DNA of 64,000 nucleotides, from positions 372,001 to 436,000 of the forward strand of contig WARS01000052.1 in NCBI GenBank assembly GCA_008933995.1, given 5' to 3'. The notes under the pieces are model-generated. The model saw nothing but the letters and a program-made list of their open reading frames with translations. It searched no databases and was not told the DNA's origin. Source of the DNA: Datnioides undecimradiatus (Eukaryota > Chordata > Actinopteri > Lobotiformes > Datnioididae). The translations under genes were made by a program, and so were the position numbers. How positions within the stretch are numbered: the stretch's first letter is position 1; each line of letters starts with the position of its first letter. Shown here one piece after another: positions 50,403 to 62,205 of the stretch.

Positions 50403-51504
50403 TTACAGACTCTCAACACACATTGTGGCTGTTGGCTCTGATATTTCCAAATACAAACACATGTCCACTGGTTTGTGTAACATACAGACTCATCACTAAC
50501 ACCCGTTCTCACACACAACTGATCACGGTTCACACACACACACACGCACACACACACACTCTGACAATTGTCCACATGCATAGTTCAGAATTGCACATGT
50601 CTCAAAACAAACATATGGAGTGTTCAGACACAGCTCATCAGTTTACCAGAGTGCATAAACAAGGAAACACACACACACACACACACACAGATGGACACAC
50701 TTAGTCTTGTCACACAATCAGTCTCACGATACACACAAAGTCAAGTAAGTGTTGACTCAGACACACACACACACTGCTCTCTTTTGCCAGATTGCATTAT
50801 TTCCTGTATGAACACACACACACACACACCACCGTCCAAAACGTGGGACGTCCTGGAAGAGAGCGCGGGAACACGACTCTTGGCTTCGTCACCTGAAGAA
50901 GACGCTCCGCCGTCTCGTTTACGCTCCGTCTCTCCTGTGTGGTCTCCTGGGTCCGTTTCAGCCAATCAGATCGGCCCGTGGGGTTTTGAAGAGGCCCTGA
51001 AAGTGGGAGTCGCGTTGCCTCTCGTTGGAGTCGCTGTTTGGACCTCGGTGCCGCTTCCCACGCGCTGCAACTTTGTGGAGAGTTTTAATGGAAGGCGTCC
51101 GCTCACACCGGCGTTTCTCAATAGGCTCTGGGTCATGTTGTTGTTCCCACACAGTGTCTTCTGCTCCGCGCTGTGAGGCGGTAACTCTGGCGGTAAAGCA
51201 GAGACCGGAGCTGCCTGATAAATCAGACCGTTCCACCGTGGGGTGATAATGGGATCTCACTGATTAATTGCCTTTATTATCCCGCAATGTTTAAGGAGCA
51301 AAATTTGTTCCAGCCTATTTGCATCAATCATCTCTGTGTCTTATCAGCCGCAGCGAGGGGCTATGATTTCTATACATACGCTGCTAATGAGGCGCGTTAG
51401 TAAGGCGTCTTTAAAACCGCGGCGGCGCTCTTCCTCCCAGGACGAGAGGAACGAAAAGTTGAAATGCTGCTTCAACACCTTTTCTGTCCTTCCCCGTCCC
51501 TCAG

Positions 51505-51701
51505 ATATGCCGCTCCACGTCCGGCGCAGCAGCGACCCAGCCCTCCTGACCATCAACGGGCCGTTCGGCGGCGGCGGCGGCGGCGACTCGCGGGTCCAAG
51601 CGGAGGAGCCGCCGTCGAGGAAGAACCCGACCCGCTGGTCCACCACCGCCGGCTTCCTGAAAGCCCGTCACTCCTCCGGCACCAACAGCCTGGAGAGGAA
51701 G
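51505..51701 (+). CDS. pard3: Par-3 polarity scaffold, exon with the RRSSDP 14-3-3 site
   Basis: The exon has two bases completing a split Asn codon plus 65 codons. It starts MPLHVRRSSDPALL and includes EEPPSRKNPTRWSTTAGFLK, both nearly identical to human PARD3. The second serine of RRSSDP corresponds to human S144, a site phosphorylated by PAR-1/MARK kinases that binds 14-3-3 and keeps Par-3 off the lateral cortex; it is conserved here. Between these blocks the fish sequence has a run of six glycines from GC-rich GGC-type codons, which human lacks. Acceptor is CCCTCAG and donor AAG|GTAGGC. The exon leaves in phase 0. Confidence 0.97.
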
Positions 51702-52516
51702 GTAGGCGTCCGAGCGTCAACGCAAACCGTGGCGTTCGTGTCACGGAGGAAATCGTACGGCTTCTGTGTGTCGGGTGTTTGGGTGAAAACAGGATTCATG
51801 AAGGTTTCAGTCAGTATTTAAAGTTGTTACTGACGCCACAAGTATCAGTATTTGATATGTGTTGACTGTTAATTATACATTAGATTGTGTGAAATGTACA
51901 AACGTTATAAAATATGCACACACACAATTAAAACAGGAAGAGACAAGTCATCATCATAATAATATTAAATAATAACGTTATATATTTAATAGAATATAAT
52001 GAGAATTATGTTCATCAAACAGGAGCTAGCATCGTTAGCATCGCCTTATGCAGCCAGAGCAAGGTCAGATTAATAACAGAGGTTGAGAGGAAACCGTGGA
52101 GGAAGCCGCACTTTCAAAATAAAAGTCTCAAATCACAAACACCATCGCTGCAAACGAGTTGGGGTGTGTTCAGTGACATCTCGTTTAAACAGGCTTTCTG
52201 CACAGAGAGGAATCTGAAAGCTGACTGTTAACTGCAGTTTCACAACTAAACATCGAATACAAATCCCTCCCACCGCCTGTGTTTGCTGTAATTACTGTAT
52301 TTTATTGTGTAAAGCTGCACCTTTCTGCTTTTTTGGCATCCGTCCAGCAATAACACAATACATATTTGGCCAAATGCAGCTAAGCATGATGAGTTTATAC
52401 TATAACCACAGCATTACACCTGATTCAGTGTTTGGGAAACGCGTCACTCCAGGGGGAAAGTTGACCCATGACCACACTGGCGCCCATTTAAAGCCTCTGT
52501 TTCCGTGTCCGCGCAG
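51702..52516 (+). other. pard3: pard3 intron of 815 bases
   Basis: The left part is AT-rich. No gene, RNA or clear mobile element is seen. Splice ends are GTAGGC and GCGCAG. Confidence 0.9.
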
Positions 52517-52660
52517 GGTAAAAGCACCGACACGTACCGCAGTCTGCCGCGGGACGCAGGCACGTGGGCCAATAAGAGAGAGTTTCAGAGAGAGACAGCC
52601 CGCTCGTCGCTCAGCGCCAACCACCCCATGGTGGACCGCTGGCTGGAGAGACAGGAACAG
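52517..52660 (+). CDS. pard3: Par-3 polarity scaffold, linker exon before PDZ1
   Basis: These 48 codons, phase 0 at both ends, begin GKSTDTYRSLPRDAGTWANK and end HPMVDRWLERQEQ. They match human PARD3 YRSLPRDTSNW...HPMVGKWLEKQEQ. The exon is part of the basic, serine-rich linker between the N-terminal domain and the first PDZ domain. The acceptor is TCCGCGCAG and the donor CAG|GTAGGA. The next expected exon, carrying a sequence like IPNFSLDDMVKLVEV and the start of PDZ1, is not found in the remaining 11.3 kb, so the gene continues past the window. Confidence 0.97.
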
Positions 52661-54052
52661 GTAGGACAAAGCTCAGTTCATGTGTGCTCACGAGTCCGAT
52701 AAGCTGTGGCTGAACGGGACGCACTCGTCGCTGTGCAGCTCGTTGGAGGAGCACGAGACAAGTCACAAAGCACAAAACACACGCTCGCTGCATCTCCGGG
52801 CGCGAGGTGAACCAGCCGGTGCCTTCAGCCGGCCGCCGCTCGGAGATTTACAGCCGCTGTCACCCGCCGCAGTCCACCGGCTCTAAGCTCTGTTAAAGCC
52901 CGTCTGAGTGGCCAAGATCCAGTCCAGAGCCCGACCCAGTTCTATCACTCCCCCGGCCCCCACGCTGAAGAGGTTAAAGACTGAGGAATGTCCACGGTTA
53001 ATCCACGGCGACACATGACTTATGGATGTAGAAAGCCTAATGTTGATACAGTAAATAGCACAAGCCACATGCGGAACATATGGAAGTGCTTTTGCAGAGA
53101 GCTGATTCCCCCCCCCCCCCCCGTGCACCAGTGTTTTGTTTTTGAATGTGATCATGAAACACGATAGCACATCGTTACCCCGATGCATCGTTCAGGCTTG
53201 TATCTGGGCTTTGCATTGGTTTTATTGCAGAAAAGCCAAACAGATTCCCATTTATAATATCTGCGAGCACGTTAAACAAACAAAAGCGGTCAGCAAACGG
53301 GTTTAATGGCGAGATAAAGACGCAGCGTGGAAGGCGTGCAGCGCTGAGACAGTTGTGTTTTGCAGTCGGGGCGCTCTGTGTAACAACAGTATGAAGAATC
53401 TCACTTTAATCCTTTATTAAGGACGACGCCAGACGTGTTCAGGGTCTGTGTGTGCAGCAGATGCAAAGCTGAATCATGTGCAGACAAAGTAAGGAGCAAG
53501 GGGAGAAGAGGGCAGACCTCCCGCTGCACCAGCGTGCAACATGCATCGACGTTACTCCACCATGTCTTCATATAGGGATCAGTTTGCTGGCTGTTAAGAC
53601 TGAGTTTAACGCTGTTTGACGGCTGCTGGGTGCTGCGTGCACCTGGGCTGAATGTGATTATCCATCACTTGTAGTTTCTGCCGTGTGTCCTGCGCCATTA
53701 GCGCCCATCAGCCCTTATCACCGACCGTTCGGCTGACTCAGCGCGCTGAGTCGACAGAGGCGGCGGTCCGGCTGCCCGTTCAGTCTGCTGGATAACTGTG
53801 TTTTATTTACTTTGTGCCATTTTACCCCCTGATTTACCCCATTTCTGCTTCTGACGCGCTCATCATTTAAAGCTCAGTCCGAGTTTTAAAGTTTAAATTG
53901 TTTGGTAAACAAAAGGCTTCAGCCTGCGACGGGCTCTCACCGTCCATCAGGGAGCAGAGCTCATCTGTCTCACTGCAGGTCTCGGTGTGAAGGGGGCTAC
54001 GTGGTGGAGGTCACTGCAGGGTGGTGTGGAGTGCTGGAGGCCACCTGCCCTC

Positions 54053-54054
<2 letters not shown>

Positions 54055-54085
<31 letters not shown>
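54055..54085 (+). repeat. (CA)n microsatellite
   Basis: Uninterrupted CA array of 31 bases, followed by a short opposite-orientation GT array at about 54109-54124. Confidence 0.96.
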
Positions 54086-54087
<2 letters not shown>

Positions 54088-55235
54088 AGTGTTGCTTTTG
54101 GCCTCTGTTGTGTGTGTGTGTGTGCAATCACTCCACTTGATGTCACTGTTTAATGTCGATTTAAGCCCCACTCGGATTATTCAGTGCCAGGAACAATGCT
54201 GCAACTCGGCGCTGTGATGAGAACAGCCTCATATCACCTCAGTGTCTGCTGCAGTTTGGTGACTGTTGCCATTGTTTTTCTGTGTTTTGCATGCAAGCAA
54301 GGTTACTTCCTGCATCTTATCATGTTGTCATGAAGGCCGAATAGCTCTTATTCTGTCTGGCTAGCATGAAATTAAATACAAATCCAGCAAAATGAGGCCT
54401 CCAGGCTGCGTTTCTGCACAGAAATACATGGTTTAAGGTGATTTTACGGGAGGAAAAGCCGCGGGGTTGAGCCCTGGACATGAAAAAATGTAAACAAGGG
54501 AAATGAAAACGAAAGCATCAGGTCAAATGTGCAGAAGATGCTGTTAATCGAGCTGATTTAGGGAATCTCATCCTTACCTAATGGCCGTGCAGCTTCTGCA
54601 TACTCTGTAAACGTCCTCTGCAGTTCGTTACAGCGGCAGAAAGAGAGAATCCTGCTACGACACAATTAGCCCAGACGGCCGTTTTCCAGTGGTGCATTAA
54701 AGCTTTGTTCCCAGTGCAAAATAGAAAAGCATGGGGGATGAAGAATAGCACGGCGAGAATAGAATATGCAGTGATTTAATTAGAATAGAACGGCTCGGGA
54801 TGATGAATTAAGCGGCGCAATTTCCTCAAGTTAGTTTCATCTTATCTCCGCAGAATGAATAAGGTGGAACAGAGGAGTATGAAATGAAGAGGGGCGTCAG
54901 AAGAGAGCGCCACGTAATGAAGCAGGGCCCGTTTTAGTCCCGCCGAGAATTCGGCTTTGCTCACAACAAAAGCGCGCCGAACGGGGCATCGCTCGCCGGG
55001 TTGAATCGCGTCGCAGTGAATGAACCTGTTCTCCGCGTGCGCCCGCAGCAGCGCCGAAGAACTGAGCGGCGGTAGTTTTGAGCCTAAACTCCCAGCTCCC
55101 CTCCCCTCCCCCTCCTCCACCTTTGGCAACAGGTAGGGGGTCGCCATGGCAACAGGGAGCTGTCAGTCGAGTGTGTATTAATGAGAGATGGTTGGAGGGG
55201 CTGAGGCTGCGTGGAAAATGGAGGGATGCACTGCG

Positions 55236-55238
<3 letters not shown>

Positions 55239-55279
<41 letters not shown>

Positions 55280-55441
55280 ATGTATATCCATGAGTCATGA
55301 GGGCATTTATGCATTTGTGTGTGTGTGTGTGTGTGTTTGATCGTGTGCGCTTAAATGTCCGTCCATTAATAATGCTTGTGGCTCGTGCGCATATGCGTTT
55401 ATGACTTTAAGCTGTGTGTGTGTGTGTGTGTGTGTGTGTGT
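55239..55441 (+). repeat. Three GT microsatellites in 200 bases
   Basis: GT arrays at about 55239-55275, 55317-55337 and 55413-55441. Confidence 0.95.
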
Positions 55442-56304
55442 CTGTGCGCGTGTGTGCGTCCGTAAATGCGTTTTGTGTGTCAGCTGCGAGCACGTGTCAG
55501 GAATCCAGGCGGCTGCAGACTCGGTTGCAAATCAACCAATTAAGAAGAAAAGCCACAAGCCGCTCAGCCGCCTGCAGCGCGAGCACGGACAGCCCAACAC
55601 ACACACACACACACAGTCTGCACTCTGTCTGGGTCAGTGTCTCTGAGGACCTACGTGTCATAGACTGTGTGCATGTGTGCGTGTGTGTGTGTGTGTGTTG
55701 TCTTTTGATAAGACTGCTGCAGTTTTCTGACACTAAGGCTGCAGAGCCCCTTCAGCATCTATAGCAACAACTCCTCACAATGAGAAGCTGGAGCCTGCTG
55801 GTTCACTCAGGACAGCACCGGGTGTGCAGGTATGGTGCCCAGAGCTGGATCCAGACTGCAGCAACTCAGAGAACCTGGATTCACCTCCCGCAGCGTTACA
55901 GACGCTCGAAACGAAGCGCAGTGCGCCTCAGGTCCTCGGATTGATGATCTTTAAAAGATGAATTATTCATTTACCTGTCAGACGTTCGTCCGGCTCCACG
56001 CGCAAACATGGAAAGGAAACCAGACAGAGTGAATCCAAGTTGTAGAAACATAAAACCTGTGCAACGACATCTTTAATGTATGAGTGTGTAATGTGCATAT
56101 CGTACGTAAGTGTAGCCCAAACTGCTTTACAGATGTCTGCCAAATGTTGCAGCGCTGAGCGGGCGCCGATCGACTAAGGAGTGAGATGTGTAAAAACGCG
56201 GCGGCCGGCGAGGCGGCAGCGTCTTAACGAACCCTCATCAGACTCTGTGCAGTTAGCGTGTGTGACTTCATGCTGCAGGAAACTATGACAAGTTATTGTA
56301 GGTT

Positions 56305-56306
<2 letters not shown>

Positions 56307-56339
<33 letters not shown>

Positions 56340-56466
56340 GCGATGCCGCCGTGCGTCCTCCTCCAGCCATTAGACTGCTGAGGGGGCCGAGTTATCCTTC
56401 ATGGTGGGATGGAGGCTTCGCACAGCTCACTGGGGATGTTGTTACACAGACGTAGTGAAGACAGGT

Positions 56467-56504
<38 letters not shown>
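56307..56504 (+). repeat. GT and CA microsatellites in opposite orientation
   Basis: GT at 56307-56336 and CA at 56470-56504, about 130 bases apart. Confidence 0.95.
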
Positions 56505-56507
<3 letters not shown>

Positions 56508-57872
56508 CCTCCACCTCCATACCTGTGCAGGAATGTTAATGCTGGCGTCTGCATGTGCGCGCTGCAGGAGCAGACGCACTCATACACGCTTTAAGACAAC
56601 ATCTAGTTTGATTGAACACACGCATGCACCGATACACACACTCACAAACACACACGAGGACTTCATTAACGCAAAGGCGGAGCCTCACACACAGCGCTGT
56701 TAATCCGACGTGAACAAGCGCACACACACACACAGCAGGAGCACAGTTACATTATGTGCACCAAAACAAATCTTCATGACCACGTAAGCACGCACGCGCA
56801 CACACACTTTTCTCCATTTCCTGGTAGCTAACAAGCCTGTGTGCAGCGTGTGTCGTGGAGAGTCGAGTCCCTCAGGTGCGCGCTGCAGCTTTAGCCGGAT
56901 AAATCATGCAAACCCCGAGCCGCGCGCTCATAAATCACCCTCCGACTGAGCGCCGGCCGCCTTCCTATGTGCATGCATAATGCGCCGAAACCCGCATGTT
57001 CACGCTTCGTCCGGCGAAAACGTCCGAGGAGTGTGTGCATCATTTCCTGCGGGCTGGAGAAAGCGCGTGTGTGTGTTTTTGTTGTTAATAAGACAGGTGA
57101 CGGTGAACAGTCCACCTCTCTGAGTGCAGCAGGATCAGCGCGGGTCGGCCAGTAGGTGCTGCTGTGGAGCTTAGATTGAATTCAGGTGTGTGTAAGAGTG
57201 TGTGTGTGTGCGCGCATGTGTTCAGCCCTTCTGTTTCTGTACTCTATGCGAGCGTGGTGTGAACAGGGTGTATGGGTAAATACAGTAGGTGTGTGTTTGT
57301 GTTTTCAGATGTGAGAACAGTTCAGCGTTGATCTGCAGCCACCTTGCTATTATCAGCCGTTAGTCTGCCGCCGCCTCTCCCCTTCTTCCCATTCGCATTC
57401 ACATAATCTGCTTCAAGATTCAGTCATTTTAATATTATTAATGAATTATCTACATACCAATAGACTTACGCTTACACACATCACGTTAAGATGAGTTATT
57501 CAGTGTTTTAAAAGTGAGATTTTACCTAACAATGAAGGCTACTGCCGGGGTAACCATAGTAACATCTGTCACCGGATCGTCAAAGGAGTATTCTCATGCA
57601 GTAAGGACGCGTTGCAATGTATAACTGCACTAAATGCACCATCACGTGTTGAGGAGGCGGTGACGTAGGATCCAGGAAGGTCATTCTGGGTGATGCATTC
57701 AGGGGATTTAAGATTTCAGGATTTTACGACTCAGGAAAGTTGAGACACTGGCGATGAAGTCGTCGTCCATGTCGGTGGGCGAGGGGAAACTGCTGAACGG
57801 TGCGCTCACGGTCCAGGGGTGGTTCAGCTTCTCTCAAACTCCGTCGCTTGGTTTGAGGAGGTCAGTGCGGAC

Positions 57873-57902
57873 GGACCTGGACCTGGACCTGGACCTGGAC
57901 CC
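57873..57902 (+). repeat. GGACCT hexanucleotide tandem repeat
   Basis: Almost five units of GGACCT in tandem, encoding Leu-Asp repeats in one frame. It is a simple minisatellite-like expansion with no sign of being an exon. Confidence 0.9.
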
Positions 57903-59396
57903 AGCGCCCCTTGTCCCGTGTGAAAGTCAGCGCCGACTTGTTTCGATGCGCATCTGTGACTTATCCCCACGTCTGCCAGTAAACAAACTTTAACCAGCAT
58001 GTTTTTTTGGTCGCCATGACGACTGACTGACTGAAACGGGAGGACCCGGCCTGTCACCTGCACGCGGAGGCCCCCCCCCATCGCAGTTCAGGAACTTCGG
58101 CCTTCAGCCTCTTTTAGATCCACGCGTCTCAACTCACCTACAAATCGTTTGGCTCTCGTCCGCCGCCGTTTCTCTCTCTCTCCATTCTGCTCCCATTGTC
58201 TCTCTCTCTCTCTATTGATCCCCCTCTTCGCTCATCTCATCGCCTCCTCACATCTCCTTTATTTTCATTCCTCTCATTTCTCCCCGTCTCCCTCCTTCCT
58301 TTTCTCCTCGGCTCCTCATCGCCTTTGATCTCGGTGTTTTAATATGACAGGGAGCTGCGGGAGCCCAGATCCCATCCAGCTGGGAGCGACAGGGTGAGAG
58401 AGCAGGAGTAGAGAGATGGCGGGAAGATGAAAGACACCCTGTCCCCTCCTCTTGAGGGTTTGCAGTTTACCCCCGTGGGGGCTGGAGGAGCTCTACCTCG
58501 GGGTGCAACCTGTCGTCAGGACTTTGCACACACACACACACACAGGCGCATCATTGGCTGTTCATCACCTGCTACCAAAGTCTAATTAGGCCTAAAATAG
58601 ACCCGATCAGGTGGGACAGATGGTCCAGCGCCAATGCACCTCCTGCGATACAGGAAAGGTTCAAATCAAAGACGAGAATCAGATGAGGTTTGTAAACCTG
58701 CTGCGGCGCATGGGTTTACCGTTAGCTCGGATGGAACGAGCCAGAGATGGAGACGTCGAAGGGAGCGCGGGGACGAGCGTGTTTTTCTTTTTTCCCCGTG
58801 CGGAGGAGTTTATCGGGCCTGCGAAACGATCAAAGGCAGACAAGACGGATGACAGCCGCAGGTGTCAGCTGTTATCAGGCGAGGATCTCCGGGATCTGAC
58901 AGAAGAGGGATGGAGCCGACTGTTGAGGCCTGGCAACGCTGCGCCGCCGATGAAACGCTGCAGACGCAATCGAGTCAGAGAGAGAGAGAGAGGGAAGCCC
59001 CGCGCCTCCAGGGTCAGAGGTTTGATCTGCGCCACACCTGAGCCCCCAGAGCTCTGCAGCACAGATCGTGAGCGTCACGGCACAAACATCAGCACGTGAC
59101 GACGAATCAAACCGGCTCCCATCAACACCAGCTGATAAGATATGAGAGGGTCAGAGAAGAGGTCAGGAGGGACGTGAATGAAGCGCTGTCGCCGCCACAT
59201 CCACCCCCCCCCCCCAGGGCGGAGTGACCACGTTTAATACTTTGGTGCGTTTCCCTCTGCGTGAAGCTGCAGCTCCAAAACCAAACTTACAGCAAATGAC
59301 TCCTTAGATCAGCAGGACGTTAGTAAAGCGCTGCACACGCTCAGCTCTGGAGTCTGTTGGATGTGCAGCTGTGGAGGCGATTCTGCTGAAGGTGCA

Positions 59397-59429
<33 letters not shown>

Positions 59430-59587
59430 CAGACACACACACGTCTGCAGCAGCAAAAAGCCATGGAGGGGGAGAGGACACACACACACACACACACACT
59501 TGTTTCTACACACACTCCTCTTCTCTCAGCAGCAGCCATTACAGTTGGAGTCGGTCAGAATAATGGTCCTCAATCTGACAGCTCTGC

Positions 59588-59622
<35 letters not shown>
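59397..59622 (+). repeat. Two CA arrays followed by a GT array
   Basis: CA at 59397-59427 and 59479-59499, GT at 59591-59622. Confidence 0.95.
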
Positions 59623-59625
<3 letters not shown>

Positions 59626-61779
59626 TGCCTGTCACCATTATCCGCAGCATCCTTCCTCTCAGAGGGGCTGTTTGGTCGGCTTCGACTGTTATTTTGCTCC
59701 ACAGCGGCGGCTCCACCGGGAGTCTCCTGCCGGTAAACGGTGCATCACATAACAAGCTGCGCGACCGGCCGCACTCCACCCCGGTCACCTCCTGTTCGGG
59801 GCGGCGTTGGCCAAAGTAGGGGCCGCGGTCCAGAGCTGGCCCGCCGGATGTTTTATTTCCCTTCTCGTTATCTGCGCAGAGCGACGCTGTGGGACGCTTC
59901 CACTTTAGAGCATGCAGCGAATGCACCGTGAGCCCTTCGGTAGCTCCCGTGCATCTGATGAAACCACACAAACGCAGCCCGACACCCGAGCGTCTCCCGG
60001 TTTAGATGACGCCGTTTGTCTCTCAGCCCTGGTTCGTCAGCGCGGCGGCCACGTGTCGATCGCCCACCGCGCTGACGGTTCGGTCGTCATTTCCATCTTT
60101 GAACGGCGATGAATCTGGAACTTGTGTGGAGTTTATTTGTGATACCCGCTCTGTGTTGTGGTTGGTGTTGTTACGCTCACTGAACTGAAAAATCACTCAC
60201 ACACACACACACACACACTATCATGCTCTCGACGCCACAGCTCCACTCTGTCTTCAGGTGGCTCCGCTCAGTAAAGCACCCGCACAGTAAAAGTTTTATG
60301 ATGCTGGCCGAGCTACACAAACCTCGACCGTCCAGAAAAACCAACGTCCTCCTCCTCCTCCCTCACTTCCTGTTCAAGACGTTTTTCCTGAAAAACACAA
60401 CTCACCTGCAGAGATTTGCACGTTTTCTCACCTTCTGCATTTGACGGTTTTGAGGCGTCGACGCCAAATCAGGGAATATCTCCAGGAGGAACCGTGCTCA
60501 CTCCTCCGGCAGAGTCACAGACCTGGAGAACGGTGTCCTTGAAAGTAGCTCACTCAACATCTACACGTGAAGTCAGCATCTGTGTGTGTGTGTCTGTGTG
60601 TGTTTGCATGCATGCTTTAGCCATGCCAGTTGACGCACAGATCCATCCCCCATACGGTTTACATATGGCATAAGCGCGTGCAACGTGCAAACTTTGCATC
60701 CCACTGCTTTCCTGTATCCCACACTGTCACACACACACACACACACACACCGCGCCTCCACCTGTGTCATGTTTGACACCGCCAGGAGAGCCAAGTCAAG
60801 CTGATTCTGTCGGTGTGTGTTGGATTCGGGCCTACGTCAACGATCGGCCCGACTCTGGCCGATCCAAACCGCGGGAACGCCAGGCGTCCTGAGAGGGACT
60901 AATGTGAAAATTTAAGGTGGAATTGGAGAAAAAGGGTCTGATATTTCAGTAAATTTGCCACCGACGGACAAACTCTTTCGCTCTGGCAGCAGAGAAGCCA
61001 AGTCTGAAATGTCAGAGCGTCCCCGGGTCCCCTCAGGTTTCCAGTTGGGACTCTTCAGAGCATCGTTTGTCATCCTCCGAACGAGCTTTGTCACGGCTCT
61101 CTGTTCCTCTGCGCGATGTGTCTTTGTCCGTCTCGCTATCTGCCTCTGTGTCACTCTCTTTGAGTCCGTCTCTGTCGGTCTACCTTTCATTTCTCCGTTC
61201 CCATCACCCCTTTCACCCCGCAGCTCTCAGGACAAATCGTTTCTGAAACACTCTCGCGCTAATCCCGAGTTGCTTTTTTCTGCAACAGAGGCAAAGACGA
61301 CTATTGAATATCGAAAAGAATCGAGTCGTGAGCCGCCCCGCTCTGCTCCTCTCGGTGTGAAGCAGCGAGTCATTCACACCTTCTGAAACCCCATTTTGAG
61401 TGACACTGACTGAGCTCTCGGGAGAGACGCCGGCTCCTCAAATGTGAGTTTTGAAATTGCCTCGGCTCCTGATGAGGCCTCCATTGTCTATTATTTCCCG
61501 GAAAATTGCAGCGTGCGCGTTTCCCCGTGGCGACGCCTCCTCTACCAACCCCATCCACTTTGATTGGATTGGATCGCAGGAATTGCAGTTGAATTAAGGA
61601 GATCGCTGCAACGGCGGCGGCGCCGTAATTTGGGGAGTGCTGGAAGTCTCACTTCATTCACGTTGTTATTGCTGCTGCTGGTGCTGCACGTCTGGGGCGT
61701 GCTGTACGTATGCAGATGAAGAGAGTTTCTGCACGACAGCGCGACTTTATTCAGCCAAACGAGAGAGAGGGGCGAGATG

Positions 61780-62205
61780 TATGACATGGCCAGAAGTATG
61801 TGGACGCAAAACACTGCCCTTCTCTTTTCCACCAGGGTTTGCCTGCGAGGGTTTGCCCTCATTCAGCCACCAGACCGTTACACACCGAACACCGATGTTG
61901 GGTGATAAGCTCTGGTTAGAGGTCCGCGTCCCAGCTCGCCCCAAACACTTTTAACGGGGTGGAGGTCAGGGCTCGGTGCAGTTCAGTCATGTTCTTCCGT
62001 TTCTGTGTGGAGCTGGAGCTTGTGCATGTGGGAATTGTCGTGTTGGAACATGTAAAGAGAAGCGCTCACACAGCAGCTGATGGTGCAACACTGTCTAGAC
62101 TGTTATCAGCAGGATTTAGTGTGATATCCACCAAGCAGCCTCAGATCTAATGAACAAAAAGCATGGAGACGGGGCTGTCCGCATACTTTTGGCCACTGTG
62201 TGTGC
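61780..62205 (-). mobile_element. Tc1/mariner-type DNA transposon relic with terminal inverted repeats
   Basis: The left end (61787-61806) reads TGGCCAGAAGTATGTGGACG and the right end (62175-62195) is its near-perfect inverse. Both fit the common fish Tc1 terminus GGCCAAAAGTATGTGGACA. Inside, minus-strand 61966-62010 still resembles the Tc1 transposase motif WPAQSPDLNP, read as TAPSPDLH next to a stop codon. The copy is only about 420 bases against more than 1.2 kb for a full element, so most of the transposase is deleted. It is a dead, internally deleted copy; exact outer ends and the TA duplication are uncertain. Confidence 0.75.

Noticed and set aside
50568-51176. 202-codon plus-strand open frame
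   Set aside because: Much of it translates CA repeats (Thr-His runs); there is no domain and it lies within a pard3 intron.
58611-59099. 162-codon open frame in the last intron
   Set aside because: There is no recognisable domain, splice support or poly(A) signal, and its composition is basic and low-complexity toward the end; chance is more likely.
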